NCBI RefSeq assembly: GCF_025463825.1
Contig: NZ_JAODBG010000012.1
Span: forward strand, 1 to 60,351
Reading direction: 5' to 3'
DNA: 60,351 nt
DNA from: Cryobacterium sp.
Lineage (GTDB): Bacteria > Actinomycetota > Actinomycetes > Actinomycetales > Microbacteriaceae
The notes beneath the pieces were generated by a model. It ran no database searches, had not been told where the DNA came from, and saw nothing but the letters and a program-made list of their open reading frames with translations. Position numbers and translations under genes: made by a program. Numbering within the stretch: the first letter of the stretch is position 1; each line of letters starts with the position of its first letter. Positions 45,340-54,637 of this stretch are shown in pieces.

Positions 45340-45978
45340 ATGCGCATGGCTTCTTTGCGCGTGCACCCGGACCGGCTGGAGATTCACCTGACGCCCGCGG
45401 AGAAAACGCTGGCGTTCCGCCGGGAGAACCTGGTGATCGCGCGGGACACCATCCGCTCGGTGACGATCACGGACGACCCGTGGATCTGGATGCGCGGCAT
45501 CCGCGCCCCCGGGGCGCTCGTGCCCCTCGTGCTGGCGATCGGCACCTGGAAGTTCCACGGCGGCAAGGACTTCCTGGCCATCAAGCGCAAGCGCCAGGCG
45601 GTGGTGATCGACCTGATCGGTGACGACTTCGCCCGGTTGATCCTCTCCACAAACCACGCGCCCGACCTCATCGCCTCGCTCAAGCTCGAGGGCACCGCGG
45701 CCGACGACGCGCCGGAGCAGGCCGAACCGGTCGCTACCGCCGACGCGCCCGGCGCCGTCCCGGCCAAGCCCGTCAAGCGGGCGCGTACGCCGAAGCCGGC
45801 CACGCCGGCCAAGCCGGTCGCACTGGCCGACCCAGCCGACCCGTCGAAGCCGGTCAAACCCGCCACCCCGGCCAGACGGCCCCGGCCCGCCAAGCCGGCC
45901 GAGCCGGCCGAGCCGGCCGAGCCGACCGTGGTGCCGGAGGTACCCGACGCGCCCGCGGCCCCGGACTCGACCGACTAG
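45340..45978 (+). CDS. Hypothetical protein with Lys/Ala/Pro-rich tail
   Basis: About 212 residues. The first 115 form a compact, strand-rich domain (SLRVHPDRLEIHLTPAEK, VIARDTIRSVTITDDPWIWM, FLAIKRKRQAVVIDL) reminiscent of PH-like domains with a short hydrophobic stretch APGALVPLVLAIG. The remaining 95 are low-complexity, repeating K-P-A-x-P-A-K-P and P-A-E motifs, like histone H1 or nucleoid protein tails. Start ATG 45340 or 45346. No known function; codon use fits its neighbours. Confidence 0.7.
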   Translation: MRMASLRVHPDRLEIHLTPAEKTLAFRRENLVIARDTIRSVTITDDPWIWMRGIRAPGALVPLVLAIGTWKFHGGKDFLAIKRKRQAVVIDLIGDDFARLILSTNHAPDLIASLKLEGTAADDAPEQAEPVATADAPGAVPAKPVKRARTPKPATPAKPVALADPADPSKPVKPATPARRPRPAKPAEPAEPAEPTVVPEVPDAPAAPDSTD

Positions 45979-45992
45979 GAGCCCTCGCTGAG

Positions 45993-46219
45993 TCAGCGGA
46001 CGGTGCTGGCGCGCACGTGGATGCGCTCGCCCGTCTGGCCGAACAAGGTGAGGATCTCCGCCGGCTGTGCGTCGGCGCTGCCGAAGGCGTGCGGCACCCG
46101 GGTGTCGAACTCGGCCACCTCGCCCACGCCGAGGATCAGGTCGTGCTCGCGCTCTGCAGCCTGAGCTCCCGCAGCCGTGCGCCCACGGTCTGCAAAACGG
46201 ATGGCGCGTCGCTGGTCAT
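45993..46219 (-). pseudogene. XRE-cupin regulator with internal deletion
   Basis: The ATG at 46219 begins MTSDAPSVLQTVGARLRELR, the normal N-terminus of an HTH-XRE regulator, but 7 codons later the frame jumps: the next frame reads EHDLILGVGEVAEFDTRVPH followed by AFGSADAQPAEILTLFG, the end of the C-terminal cupin domain. The HTH, linker and most of the cupin, roughly 120-130 residues, are absent, and the fused frame stops at once (junction near 46143-46150). This is a remnant of an internally deleted gene, not a sequencing slip. Confidence 0.8.
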
Positions 46220-46263
46220 GCGACCATCCTGCCAGACCAGCAACCCCGCTTGCCAGTAGGAAC

Positions 46264-46830
46264 CTACGCCAGGCGGTCGAGGAACCGGATGGAGCGCTCA
46301 ATGATGAGCTCGGCCAGGTCCTCGTCGTACTCTCCGAGGCTCGAGTCCGCCACCAGGTGCGCCGAGCCGGGGTAGATGGACAGCTCGGCGTGATTGGCGT
46401 CTCCCGCCAGCTGCTCGACCTCGTCCAGTTCCACCCATTCGTCGCCCTCGGCGACGTGCATCTGCAACGGCGCCGTCTTCGGCCAGTCCGACCCGAAGGT
46501 GGCGGCCGGAATACCGCCGTGGAACAGAAGCGCACCCAGAGCGCCCGGGCGGCTCTGCGCCAGCTTCTGGGCAGGCAGGGTGCCGAGCGAGAAACCGGCG
46601 TAGACGGTGTTCTCGGGCAGGGCATCCGCCGCCAGCTCGCCGCGCTCGATGATGGTCTCGAAGCCGATGGCTTCGGCGTTGGCGACGCCCGCGTCGAGAG
46701 TGTCGAAGGTGCGGCCTTCGTAGAGGTCGGGAACGACGACGTCGTGGCCGGCGTCGCGCAGCCGCTGGGCGAATTCCTCGACCCCGTCGGTGAGGCCCTG
46801 GGCGTGGTCGAAGAGGATGACGTGGGTCAT
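46264..46830 (-). CDS. Dienelactone hydrolase family protein
   Basis: 188 residues, alpha/beta hydrolase. The nucleophile elbow is GFSLG with Ser81; the acid is probably Asp in EGDEW and the base His in PGSAHLV. Unlike classical dienelactone hydrolase the nucleophile is Ser rather than Cys. Likely a small esterase; substrate unknown. ATG follows AAAGGA. It lies between the deleted regulator and DUF1304 gene; the regulator may once have controlled it. Confidence 0.9.
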   Translation of the reverse strand: MTHVILFDHAQGLTDGVEEFAQRLRDAGHDVVVPDLYEGRTFDTLDAGVANAEAIGFETIIERGELAADALPENTVYAGFSLGTLPAQKLAQSRPGALGALLFHGGIPAATFGSDWPKTAPLQMHVAEGDEWVELDEVEQLAGDANHAELSIYPGSAHLVADSSLGEYDEDLAELIIERSIRFLDRLA

Positions 46831-46867
46831 AACGGTCCTTTCGGCGGGGGCCGCCCGGGCGCCTGGC

Positions 46868-47248
46868 CTAGGCGAACAGGAATAGGATGAATCCGATCAG
46901 CGGCAGCGTACCCTGCGTGAGTGCGGACTTCACCCGTCCGGGGCCGGTGGTGGTGAGCACGATCGCGGCGAGGAACATCGACGCCGTGCTGAACAGGATC
47001 AGGGCCGCGCCGGCCTGCTGGAGGCCGCCGACGTAGAGGAGCAGTCCGAGGATCGCGCCGACGGCCAGGAACAGGTTGTAGAAGCCCTGGTTGTAGGCCA
47101 GCGGCCGGGTCGTCTCGGCTTCGGCCTGGTTGGCCAGACCGAACCGCTGCCAGATCTTCGGCCGGGTCCACCAAGTGCTTTCCATCAGGAAGATGTAGAC
47201 GTGCAGGAGGCCCGCGAGGGCGACGAAGACTGAAGCGAGAAGGGCCAT
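46868..47248 (-). CDS. DUF1304 membrane protein
   Basis: 126 residues with four membrane helices. The segment LLHVYIFLMESTWW followed by NQGFYNLFLAVGA is typical of the DUF1304 family, whose function is not known. TAGGCT (47255-47260) ends 6 nt before the ATG at 47248, so the mRNA is probably leaderless. Confidence 0.92.
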   Translation of the reverse strand: MALLASVFVALAGLLHVYIFLMESTWWTRPKIWQRFGLANQAEAETTRPLAYNQGFYNLFLAVGAILGLLLYVGGLQQAGAALILFSTASMFLAAIVLTTTGPGRVKSALTQGTLPLIGFILFLFA

Positions 47249-47254
47249 TCCTGA

Positions 47255-47260
47255 AGCCTA
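47255..47260 (-). promoter_or_regulatory. -10 box of a probable leaderless mRNA (DUF1304)
   Basis: TAGGCT on the minus strand, 6 nt before the ATG at 47248. Confidence 0.5.
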
Positions 47261-47289
47261 GCTGGGCGTTCCCTCAGCGTCCGGAGGGA

Positions 47290-48303
47290 TTACCGGCGCA
47301 CGTCCACGACGGTGCGCCCGTGCACCCGGCCGGCCAGGATGCGCTCGGCCGCGTCGAAGGATCCGGCCAGCGGAATGACCTCGGTGAGGCCGTCCAGCAG
47401 GTCGAAGTCCAGGTCGGCGGCAAGGCGGTCCCAGGCCTGAACGCGGAGGGCCGGCGGCGCCTCCACCGAGTTGATCCCGGCCAGGGTGACGGCCCGCAGG
47501 ATGAACGGCATCACGGTGGCGGGCAGGTCGGGTCCCTGGGCCAGCCCGCAGGCGGCCACAACGCCGCCCTGGTGCGTCTGGGCGAGGATGTTGGCGAGGG
47601 TGAAGCTGCCCACCGAGTCGATGGCGCCGGCCCAGCGCTGGGCCTGCAACGGCTTGCCGGCTTCGTCGAGGGTGTGGCGGTCGAGGATCTCGGCGGCTCC
47701 CAGACCACGCAGGTAGTCGCCGAGCTCCCCACCGCGACCGGTGGAGGCCACCACGCGGTAGCCGCGCGCCGCGAGCAGGGCGATCGCGACCCCGCCGACC
47801 CCGCCGGAGGCGCCGGTCACGAGGATGTCGCCGGAGTCGGGGGCGACCCCGGCGCGTTCGAGGGCGAGCACGGCAAGCATGGCGGTGAAGCCGGCGGTGC
47901 CGATGGCGGCCGCGCGCACGGCGCTCACGGCATCCGGTCGGCGCACCAGGGAGGTGCCGGCGACGCGGGCGCGTTCGGCGAGACCGCCGTGGTGGCTCTC
48001 GCCGATGCCGGCGCCGTTGAGGATGACCTGGTCGCCAGGCGCCCAGCGCGGGTCGGTGCTGGACTCGACGGTGCCGACCAGGTCGATGCCGGCGATCAGC
48101 GGCCAGACCCTGGCGACGCCGGGCTTGCCCATCAGGGCCAGGCCGTCCTTGTAGTTGATGCTGGAGAACTCGACGGCGACGGTGACGTCGCCATCCATCA
48201 GCACGTCATCAGTCACCGTCGTCAGCTCGGCGGACTGGTGGCGCTTGCCCGTCTCGTCTTCGGTGCGGGTGACGATGATCGCGCGGAACTCGTTGGCAGC
48301 CAT
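47290..48303 (-). CDS. acuI: Acrylyl-CoA reductase-like MDR oxidoreductase (YhdH/AcuI)
   Basis: 337 residues. The N-terminus FRAIIVTRTEDE and SSINYKDGLALMGKPGVAR mark the YhdH/AcuI subfamily, which reduces acryloyl-CoA to propionyl-CoA with NADPH and so detoxifies acrylate. The Rossmann motif is DILVTGASGGVGGVA. ATG at 48303 with TAGGGT ending 5 nt upstream. Single gene; function by family only. Confidence 0.92.
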   Translation of the reverse strand: MAANEFRAIIVTRTEDETGKRHQSAELTTVTDDVLMDGDVTVAVEFSSINYKDGLALMGKPGVARVWPLIAGIDLVGTVESSTDPRWAPGDQVILNGAGIGESHHGGLAERARVAGTSLVRRPDAVSAVRAAAIGTAGFTAMLAVLALERAGVAPDSGDILVTGASGGVGGVAIALLAARGYRVVASTGRGGELGDYLRGLGAAEILDRHTLDEAGKPLQAQRWAGAIDSVGSFTLANILAQTHQGGVVAACGLAQGPDLPATVMPFILRAVTLAGINSVEAPPALRVQAWDRLAADLDFDLLDGLTEVIPLAGSFDAAERILAGRVHGRTVVDVRR

Positions 48304-48383
48304 ACTTCACCCTAGACCCGGCGCGATTCCAGGAGCCGGCCGGGCACCGGGCCTTTCTGCCCGGCGGATGCCTCCCTCAAGGG

Positions 48384-49220
48384 TTAGGTGACGTCTCGCT
48401 TCCAACTGGTGAAGTAGCCGCCCGCTGTGGCCAGCAGCCCGTAGGCCAGCAGCACCAGGCCACCCTGCCAGCTCTCCAGCACCGCACCGCCGGGACTGGC
48501 GAGGGTGAAGAAGCTCGCCCCGACGAGGGCGTCCGAGGCTGCGCCGGGCAGGAACTTGCCGATGTCGGCGGTGATCTGGGTGACGGCGGACGCGAAGCGC
48601 AACAGCGGCTCGACGAACTGGGTGAAGGCGAGCACGATCACGATCGAGGCGACCTGGCTGGGCACCAGCACGCCCAGGCCGACGCCGATCACAGCCCACA
48701 GCGCCATCGCGAGCACGGTGCGCCCGATCAGCGCCCAGGTCTCACCGTCGGCGAGCATCGGGTCGATCCCGAATCCGTTCAGCACCAGCGCGCCGAGGCC
48801 GGCGGATGCCGCCAGCCCGACCAGGCCGAGGCCGGCACCCACGGTGAACATGCTGATGATCTTGGCGCTGAGGACCCGGCCCCGCTTCGGGGTGGCCAGG
48901 AAGGTGGGCGTGAGGGTCTGGTGGCGGAACTCGCCCGTGGTGGCCAGGGCGCCCAGGAGCACCGGGAAAACGTAGCCGACGGAAGCCGCGAAGCTGTAGA
49001 TCAGCGGCGGCAGGTCGCCCAGGGTGGACAGGTCTGCACCGCCGCCGGAGTTGACGGCATCCGGGCTGATGGAGCCGTTCTCCACACCGCCCAGGAAGGC
49101 GGCCAGGCCGCCGGCGATCAGCGCGATGTAGCCGAACAGCACGAGGGCGAGGATCCACCAGATGCGGGTGCTGAATATCTTGCTGAATTCGGCGGCCACC
49201 GGGCGCAGGATCGGGTTCAC
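48384..49220 (-). CDS. ABC transporter permease
   Basis: 278 residues, six membrane helices, ABC-2 type exporter subunit: an N-terminal EFSKIFSTRIWWIL, a long external loop, then TTGEFRHQTLTPTFLATPKR, the coupling region. The GTG start overlaps the ATPase stop by 4 nt. Together they form an efflux or antibiotic-resistance-type exporter; substrate unknown. Confidence 0.92.
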   Translation of the reverse strand: MNPILRPVAAEFSKIFSTRIWWILALVLFGYIALIAGGLAAFLGGVENGSISPDAVNSGGGADLSTLGDLPPLIYSFAASVGYVFPVLLGALATTGEFRHQTLTPTFLATPKRGRVLSAKIISMFTVGAGLGLVGLAASAGLGALVLNGFGIDPMLADGETWALIGRTVLAMALWAVIGVGLGVLVPSQVASIVIVLAFTQFVEPLLRFASAVTQITADIGKFLPGAASDALVGASFFTLASPGGAVLESWQGGLVLLAYGLLATAGGYFTSWKRDVT

Positions 49221-50119
49221 AGGGAGTCCCCTCCGTCGACGAGGGCGAGGAAGGAGTCTTCCAGGCCCGCCTTCTGCCGGTGCAGGACGCTCAACTCGAC
49301 GCCGGCGGCGAAGGCGATGTGTCCCACCTGGCCCGGATCCGGCACCGCCACGATCAGGCCGGTGCGACCGGACGTGAAGGCCAGGCCCGCGTCGGTGAGG
49401 GCGGTGACGAGGGCGTCCCGGTTCGGGGAGTCCACGATGACCTGTGGTGCGACGTTGGTGTCCAGGCTCGACAGCGGACCGGAGTGCACGAGTTCGCCCT
49501 TGGCGATGATGATGACGTCGTCGACGCTCTGCTGCACCTCGCTGAGCAGGTGCGAACTCACCAGCACGGTGCGTCCCTCGGCGGCCATGCTGCTGAGGAA
49601 CCCGCGAATCCACTTGATGCCCTCTGGGTCGAGGCCGTTGATCGGTTCGTCGAGCACCAGCACGCCGGGGTCGCCCAGTAGCGAGTAGGCCAGGCTCAGG
49701 CGTTGGCGCATGCCAAGGGAGTATCCGCCGACGCGCTGGTCCGCGTGATCGGCCAGGCCCACAGTGCGCAGCACCTCGGCAACCCTGGTGCGCGGGAGCC
49801 CCGCGGCCAGGGTGTACGCGGCCAGGTGCCGGGCGGCGGTGCGGCCGCTGTGGAAGCTGGCGGCCTCCAGGGCTGCCCCGACAGTGCCGAGCGGTTGGGA
49901 CAGGTCCCGGTAGCGCAGTCCGCCGAAGGTAGCGGTTCCGGAGGTCGGCGCCACCAGGCCGAGCAGCATCCGCAGGGTGGTGGTCTTACCGGCGCCGTTG
50001 GGCCCCAGGAAGCCGGTGACCCGGCCGGGTTCGACGGTGAAGGAGAGGTCTGTGACGGCCGTGGTCTGGCCGAACCTCTTGGTGATGTTCCTGAATTCGA
50101 TGACAGCGCCGGTTGGCAT
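49217..50119 (-). CDS. ABC transporter ATP-binding protein
   Basis: 300 residues. Walker A GPNGAGKTTTLRML, signature YSLGMRQRLSLA, Walker B VLVLDEPINGLDP; the C-terminal extension resembles DrrA/BcrA-type exporters. ATG follows GAGGGG. Energises the downstream permease. Confidence 0.95.
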   Translation of the reverse strand: MPTGAVIEFRNITKRFGQTTAVTDLSFTVEPGRVTGFLGPNGAGKTTTLRMLLGLVAPTSGTATFGGLRYRDLSQPLGTVGAALEAASFHSGRTAARHLAAYTLAAGLPRTRVAEVLRTVGLADHADQRVGGYSLGMRQRLSLAYSLLGDPGVLVLDEPINGLDPEGIKWIRGFLSSMAAEGRTVLVSSHLLSEVQQSVDDVIIIAKGELVHSGPLSSLDTNVAPQVIVDSPNRDALVTALTDAGLAFTSGRTGLIVAVPDPGQVGHIAFAAGVELSVLHRQKAGLEDSFLALVDGGDSL

Positions 50120-50214
50120 CCGTGTCCCCTCTGTCGCTTGCGTCAGTTTATTCGAAAGAGTGGCCGGTCCGCGGGCATTTCGCTGGCCGCCGGCGGAAAC
50201 AGCGGCGATTCAGG

Positions 50215-51441
50215 TCAGCCGGCGATGAACGCGGCGATGCCGTCCAGCAGCGCGTCGATCTCGGCCGGAGTGCTGTACGGGGCCAGGCCGACGCGCAGTG
50301 CGCCGTCATCGCCCAGCCCGAGGTGGCGGGATGCTTCCAACGCGTAGAAGGAGCCGGCGGGCGCGAGGATGCCGCGTTCGGCCAGCTGCTCGGCCGCGGC
50401 GGCGGCCGGCCGGCCGTGGAATCCCACCAGCACCGTGGCGGTGCGCTCGGCGGCCCGGGAGTAGACGGTCACGCCGGGCAGGGCGGCCAGGCCGGTCTCC
50501 AGCCGTTCGCGCAGCGCATCCTCGTGCGCCTCGACCAGGCGCTGCGAGACCCGAAGGCGCTCGCGGCGGCTGACGGTCGGCCGCGACGGCACGCCGGTGG
50601 CGAGGTCACCGAGCCCGGCGAGGAAGTCGACGGCGGCGCGGACACCCGCGAGGGTCTCGTAGGGCAGCGTGCCGAGCTCGAAGCGCTCCGGCACCACATC
50701 CGTCGACGGCAGCAGCTTGTCCGGGCGGATGCCGGCCAACAATGCCGGGTCGGCCGCCAGCACGCCGCAGTGCGGCCCGAAGAATTTGTAGGGCGAGCAG
50801 ACGAAGAAGTCGGCACCGAGCGCGGCGAGGTCCACGTAGGCGTGGGCCGTGTAGTGCACGCCGTCGACGAACAAGAGGGCGCCGGCGGCATGCACCACGG
50901 TGGCGATTTCGGCGATCGATGGTCGGGTGCCGATCAGATTGGAGGCAGCCGTGGCGGCCACCAGGCGGGTGCGGTCGGTGAGAACCGCGGCGACGGCGGC
51001 CGCGGGCAGCTCGCCGGTGGCCGGGTCGAAGTCGACCCACACCACGGTCGCGCCGGCGGCGGCGGCGGCCTGCACCCACGGGCGGATATTGGCGTCATGG
51101 TCGAGCCGGGACACCACGACCTCGTCGCCCGGGGCCCATCCCCGGGAGAGGTGGCGGGAGAAGTCGTAGGTCAGCTGGGTGGCGCTTCGACCGTAGACGA
51201 TGCCGAGCGGGTCGGCGCCGAGCAGGTCGGCCATCGCGGCCCGGAACTCGGTGACCGCGTCGTCGGCATTGCGCTCGGAGGGGCTGCGGCGGCCGCGGAT
51301 CGACAGCGGCCCGGTGAGCACGTCGTAGATGGCCTGGCCGACGGCGCGCGGGGTCTGCGTGCCGCCGGGGCTGTCGAAGTGCGTGGAGCCGGCGGACAGG
51401 GCGGGGAAGTGGGCGCGGATCGCCTCGACGTCATAGGTCAC
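50215..51441 (-). CDS. Class V aminotransferase (cysteine desulfurase-like)
   Basis: 408 residues from GTG 51441, which follows GGA at a fair distance; the TTG at 51453 is less likely. The PLP lysine is Lys219 in CSPYKFFGPHCG, with Asp193 and His196 in FVDGVHY. It belongs to the cysteine-desulfurase-like subfamily without a clear Cys loop, so sulfur transfer is not certain. It overlaps the end of the upstream MFS gene by 11 nt, so the two are co-transcribed. Confidence 0.9.
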   Translation of the reverse strand: MTYDVEAIRAHFPALSAGSTHFDSPGGTQTPRAVGQAIYDVLTGPLSIRGRRSPSERNADDAVTEFRAAMADLLGADPLGIVYGRSATQLTYDFSRHLSRGWAPGDEVVVSRLDHDANIRPWVQAAAAAGATVVWVDFDPATGELPAAAVAAVLTDRTRLVAATAASNLIGTRPSIAEIATVVHAAGALLFVDGVHYTAHAYVDLAALGADFFVCSPYKFFGPHCGVLAADPALLAGIRPDKLLPSTDVVPERFELGTLPYETLAGVRAAVDFLAGLGDLATGVPSRPTVSRRERLRVSQRLVEAHEDALRERLETGLAALPGVTVYSRAAERTATVLVGFHGRPAAAAAEQLAERGILAPAGSFYALEASRHLGLGDDGALRVGLAPYSTPAEIDALLDGIAAFIAG

Positions 51442-52702
51442 CCTGACATCCAAGCATCGAAAGCGATCCGGCTTCGTTCCGCCCGGGCCGCCCGGCGGGG
51501 CGGCCCGGCCAATCAGGTTGCCCGGGCGCTTCCACCAGCGGCGCGCTCGCCGGGAGCACGCTGCGGCGGGTGGCGGCGAGGATCATCACGAGCGCGGCGG
51601 CGGCGGTGATCGCCGCGCCCGTCCAGAGCGGCGAGGTGTAGCCGAGGCCCAGGCTGATGGTGATGCCGCCGATCCAGGCGCCGAGGGCGTTGCCCACGTT
51701 GAAGGCGGCGATGTTGGCGCTGGAGGCCAGGGTGGGCGCGCTGTCGGCATAGAGCATGATGCGGGTCTGCAGGCCCGGCACGGTGCCGAAGCCGAAGCCG
51801 CCCATGAGGACCAGCGCGATCACGGTGGCGAGGGGGTTCGCGGCGGTCAGGGCGAAGAGGGCCATCACGACGGCGAGCCCGATCAGGAGCACCACCAGGG
51901 TGGGGTCCAGGCGTCGGTCGGCGGCCCTGCCGCCGAGGATGTTGCCGACGAACAGGCCGGCACCGAAGACCACGAGCAGCCACGGCACGGCCGCGCTGCC
52001 GAACCCGCTCACCTCGGTGAGGGTGTACGCGATGTAGGTGAAGGCACCGAACATGCCGCCGAAGCCGAGGACCGTCACCACCAGCGAGAACCAGACCTGG
52101 CTCGAGCGGAATGCGCGCAGCTCCCCGCGAAGGTTGCTCACGTGCGCGGTGTCGTCGGTGGCCTGCGGCACGAGCGCCACAATGCCGGCCAGGGCGATCA
52201 CACCGATCACGGTGATGGCCCAGAAGGTGGCCCGCCAGCCGAAGCTCTGGCCGATGAACGTGCCGAATGGCACGCCGAGCACGTTGGCGAGGGTGAGGCC
52301 GGTGAACATGATGGCGATGGCGCCGGACTTCTTGCTCTGCGGCACCAGGCCGGCCGCGACGACGGCACCGATGCCGAAGAAGGCGCCGTGGCAGAGGGCG
52401 GCGATGACGCGGCCGAGCAGCATGATCGAGTAAGTCGGGGCGAGGGCCGAGACCAGGTTGCCGATGATAAAGAGCACCATCAGGCCCACGAGCACGTGCG
52501 TGCGGGGCAGCCGGGTCATGGCGGCGGTGAGCAGGATCGCGCCGACGGCGACGCTCAGGGCATAACCGGAGATGAGCCAGCCCGCGGCGGCCTCGCTCAC
52601 AGCGAAGTCGGCGGCCACCTCGGGCAGCAGGCCGGCGATGACGAATTCCGTCAGGCCGATCCCGAAGCCGCCGAGGGCGAGTGCGATCAATCCAATGGGC
52701 AT
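51431..52702 (-). CDS. MFS transporter (DHA1, AraJ-like)
   Basis: 423 residues, 12 membrane helices: PIGLIALALGGFGIGLTEF is the DHA1 (AraJ/YdhP) start and GRVIAALCHGAFFGIGAVVA the motif of this group. Probable efflux of sugars, arabinose-like compounds or drugs. ATG at 52702 follows AAGGAACC. An inverted repeat GTAGTTGC/GCAACTAC (52763-52820) upstream may be its operator. Confidence 0.9.
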   Translation of the reverse strand: MPIGLIALALGGFGIGLTEFVIAGLLPEVAADFAVSEAAAGWLISGYALSVAVGAILLTAAMTRLPRTHVLVGLMVLFIIGNLVSALAPTYSIMLLGRVIAALCHGAFFGIGAVVAAGLVPQSKKSGAIAIMFTGLTLANVLGVPFGTFIGQSFGWRATFWAITVIGVIALAGIVALVPQATDDTAHVSNLRGELRAFRSSQVWFSLVVTVLGFGGMFGAFTYIAYTLTEVSGFGSAAVPWLLVVFGAGLFVGNILGGRAADRRLDPTLVVLLIGLAVVMALFALTAANPLATVIALVLMGGFGFGTVPGLQTRIMLYADSAPTLASSANIAAFNVGNALGAWIGGITISLGLGYTSPLWTGAAITAAAALVMILAATRRSVLPASAPLVEAPGQPDWPGRPAGRPGRNEAGSLSMLGCQGDL

Positions 52703-52840
52703 GCTGGTTCCTTCACGGTTCGGGGGCGCAATTTGGGCATCCACATTGCGTGCTCACGCTGGTAGTTGCAGGCGCGGTCTAAATGATTGCACACGCTAGG
52801 TAAGTGCGCAAGCAACTACTGTGTGCGTGAGGGCGATGGG

Positions 52841-52888
52841 CCCGGGAACCGGCCCGGCCCGGGAACCGGCCCGGCCCGGGAGCGGGCC
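52841..52888. repeat. 17-nt tandem repeat after trhO
   Basis: CCCGGGAACCGGCCCGG at 52841 and 52858, plus a partial third copy (CCCGGGAGCGGGCC) at 52875. It begins 3 nt after the trhO stop on the minus strand and can form GC hairpins; possibly part of the 3' end. Confidence 0.75.
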
Positions 52889-52890
52889 GT

Positions 52891-53790
52891 CTACGCCGGG
52901 TGCGCCGCGCAGGACGGGGCTGCCATGGCCACACAGTCCGGACAGACCACGAGCTGTTCGCGGCAGGAGAGGTCGCGGCAATTGAGCATGTTCTTGGTGC
53001 CCTGGCCGCAGACTCGGCAGTGACCGAGCACCGCGGCGTGATTGCTGAAGTCCACCGACATCCGCTGGTCGAAGACGTAGAGAGAGCCGTCCCAGAGTCC
53101 GTCATCGCCGTAGGCCTCGCCGTAGCGCACGATTCCGCCCTCGAGTTGGTAGACCTCGCCGAAGCCGCGGTCCCGCATCAGCGAGCTGAGCACTTCGCAA
53201 CGGATGCCGCCGGTGCAGTAGGTCACCACCGGCTGGCCTTTGAGGTGGTCGTACTTGCCGCTGTCGAGTTCGGCCGCGAACTCCCGGGTGTTGGCGACAT
53301 CCGGCACGACGGCGCCGCGGAACCGGCCGATCTCGGCCTCGAACGCGTTGCGGCCGTCGAAGAAGACCACGTCGTCGCCCCGCTCGGCCACGAGCTGGTG
53401 CAGCTCGGCCGGGGCCAGTCGGGTGCCGCCGCCCACGACGCCGCCGGCGTCCACGGTGAGGGTGTCGGGGGCGCCGAAGCTCACGATCTCGTCGCGCACC
53501 TTCACGACCAGGCGGGGGAAGTCCGCGCTCGCACCGGACTCGTCGATGCCGGTGCCTTCGCTCCACTTGAAGTCGATGCCGGCGAATGCCGGGTACTGGC
53601 GGGTCTTGCGCACGTAGCGCTTGAGTGCGGGCAGGTCGCCGCCGAGGGTGCCGTTGAGGCCGTCCTTCGAGATCAGGATGCGGCCGCGCAGGCCCAGTGC
53701 CTCGCAAAGGTCGCGCTGCCACAGGCGGATGGCGTCCGGGTCGCCCAAGGGGGTGAAGACGTAGTAGAGCAGGATCTTCGGAATGGCCAT
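52891..53790 (-). CDS. trhO: tRNA uridine-34 hydroxylase (rhodanese family)
   Basis: 299 residues. TrhO/YceA makes 5-hydroxyuridine at position 34 of some tRNAs using O2. N-terminal acylphosphatase-like domain, rhodanese domain with Cys192 in [12 protein letters not shown] and FFDGRN, and a C-terminal zinc-type region [16 protein letters not shown] and CPDC. Start ATG 53790: TAAAAT (53797-53802) ends 6 nt upstream, so probably leaderless. Confidence 0.94.
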   Translation of the reverse strand: MAIPKILLYYVFTPLGDPDAIRLWQRDLCEALGLRGRILISKDGLNGTLGGDLPALKRYVRKTRQYPAFAGIDFKWSEGTGIDESGASADFPRLVVKVRDEIVSFGAPDTLTVDAGGVVGGGTRLAPAELHQLVAERGDDVVFFDGRNAFEAEIGRFRGAVVPDVANTREFAAELDSGKYDHLKGQPVVTYCTGGIRCEVLSSLMRDRGFGEVYQLEGGIVRYGEAYGDDGLWDGSLYVFDQRMSVDFSNHAAVLGHCRVCGQGTKNMLNCRDLSCREQLVVCPDCVAMAAPSCAAHPA

Positions 53791-53796
53791 CCGTCC

Positions 53797-53802
53797 ATTT
53801 TA
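53797..53802 (-). promoter_or_regulatory. -10 box of a probable leaderless trhO mRNA
   Basis: TAAAAT on the minus strand, 6 nt before the ATG at 53790. Confidence 0.55.
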
Positions 53803-53881
53803 TGGCGCGGGTGCAATCGTGCTCGGCAGCGGCCACCGTAGGCTGGGCCAACCAGACCGCCACCAGTCCCATGGAGTGTGC

Positions 53882-54421
53882 ATGACAACGATCGATCCCT
53901 TCGCCCGTTTCGGCGAGGTGCCCCAGTTCAGCCTGACCAGTTCGGTGATGACCGACGGCGGCCCGCTGGCCGCGGCCCAGTACGGTACCGGTGCCGGCGG
54001 CGCGAACGTCTCACCCGACCTGCAGTGGAGCGGGTTCCCGGCCGAGACCCAGAGTTTCGCTCTCACCGTGTACGACCCGGACGCCCCGACCGGCTCCGGT
54101 TACTGGCACTGGGCGCTCTTCGATATTCCCGCGCACGTCGACAGCCTGCCCACCGGGGCCGGCGTGGAGAACTCGCCGTTGCTGCCCGCCGGCGCGATCG
54201 TGATGCCCAACGAGGCCCGCCAGCCGTCCTTCATCGGTGCAGGCCCGCCTCCCGGAACGGGCACACACCGTTACCAGTTCGTGGTGCACGCCCTGAGTGT
54301 GGCCAGCCTCGACGTCGACCCGCAGGCCACCCCGGCCGTGCTCGGCTTCACCGTGCACTTCAACACCCTGGCCCGCGGCGTGCTCGAGGCCACCGGGGTG
54401 GCCGGCGGCGCGGCCGCCTAG
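53882..54421 (+). CDS. YbhB/YbcL-family PEBP-like protein
   Basis: 179 residues of the phosphatidylethanolamine-binding/Raf-kinase-inhibitor-like family: FSLTSSVMTDGG, NVSPDLQWSG, YDPDAPTGSGYWHW and GTHRYQFVVHAL. These bacterial proteins have no settled function. The ATG follows GGAG; a TAGGCT box lies 35 nt upstream. No signal peptide. Confidence 0.93.
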   Translation: MTTIDPFARFGEVPQFSLTSSVMTDGGPLAAAQYGTGAGGANVSPDLQWSGFPAETQSFALTVYDPDAPTGSGYWHWALFDIPAHVDSLPTGAGVENSPLLPAGAIVMPNEARQPSFIGAGPPPGTGTHRYQFVVHALSVASLDVDPQATPAVLGFTVHFNTLARGVLEATGVAGGAAA

Positions 54422-54637
54422 CCCGTCGACGCGCCCCCGGCCGGCCCGGATTACACGGAGCGCGAGCGGCGCCTCCCCCGCGCAACGCCAGTGCCGAACG
54501 AGATGAGGGATTCTCAGGTCATCTCAAAGTACGACGCCTATCTTCGTCTGGCGGCCGTAAAACGATGCAAGCGCTACCAGCGCCAGCTCGGCAGAACCTG
54601 GCCGCGTCCGGCAGCGCCACATCGGCAGTAAGGCACC

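Noticed and set aside
52841..52888. CRISPR array
   Set aside because: Perfect back-to-back 17-nt units without spacers and no cas genes.
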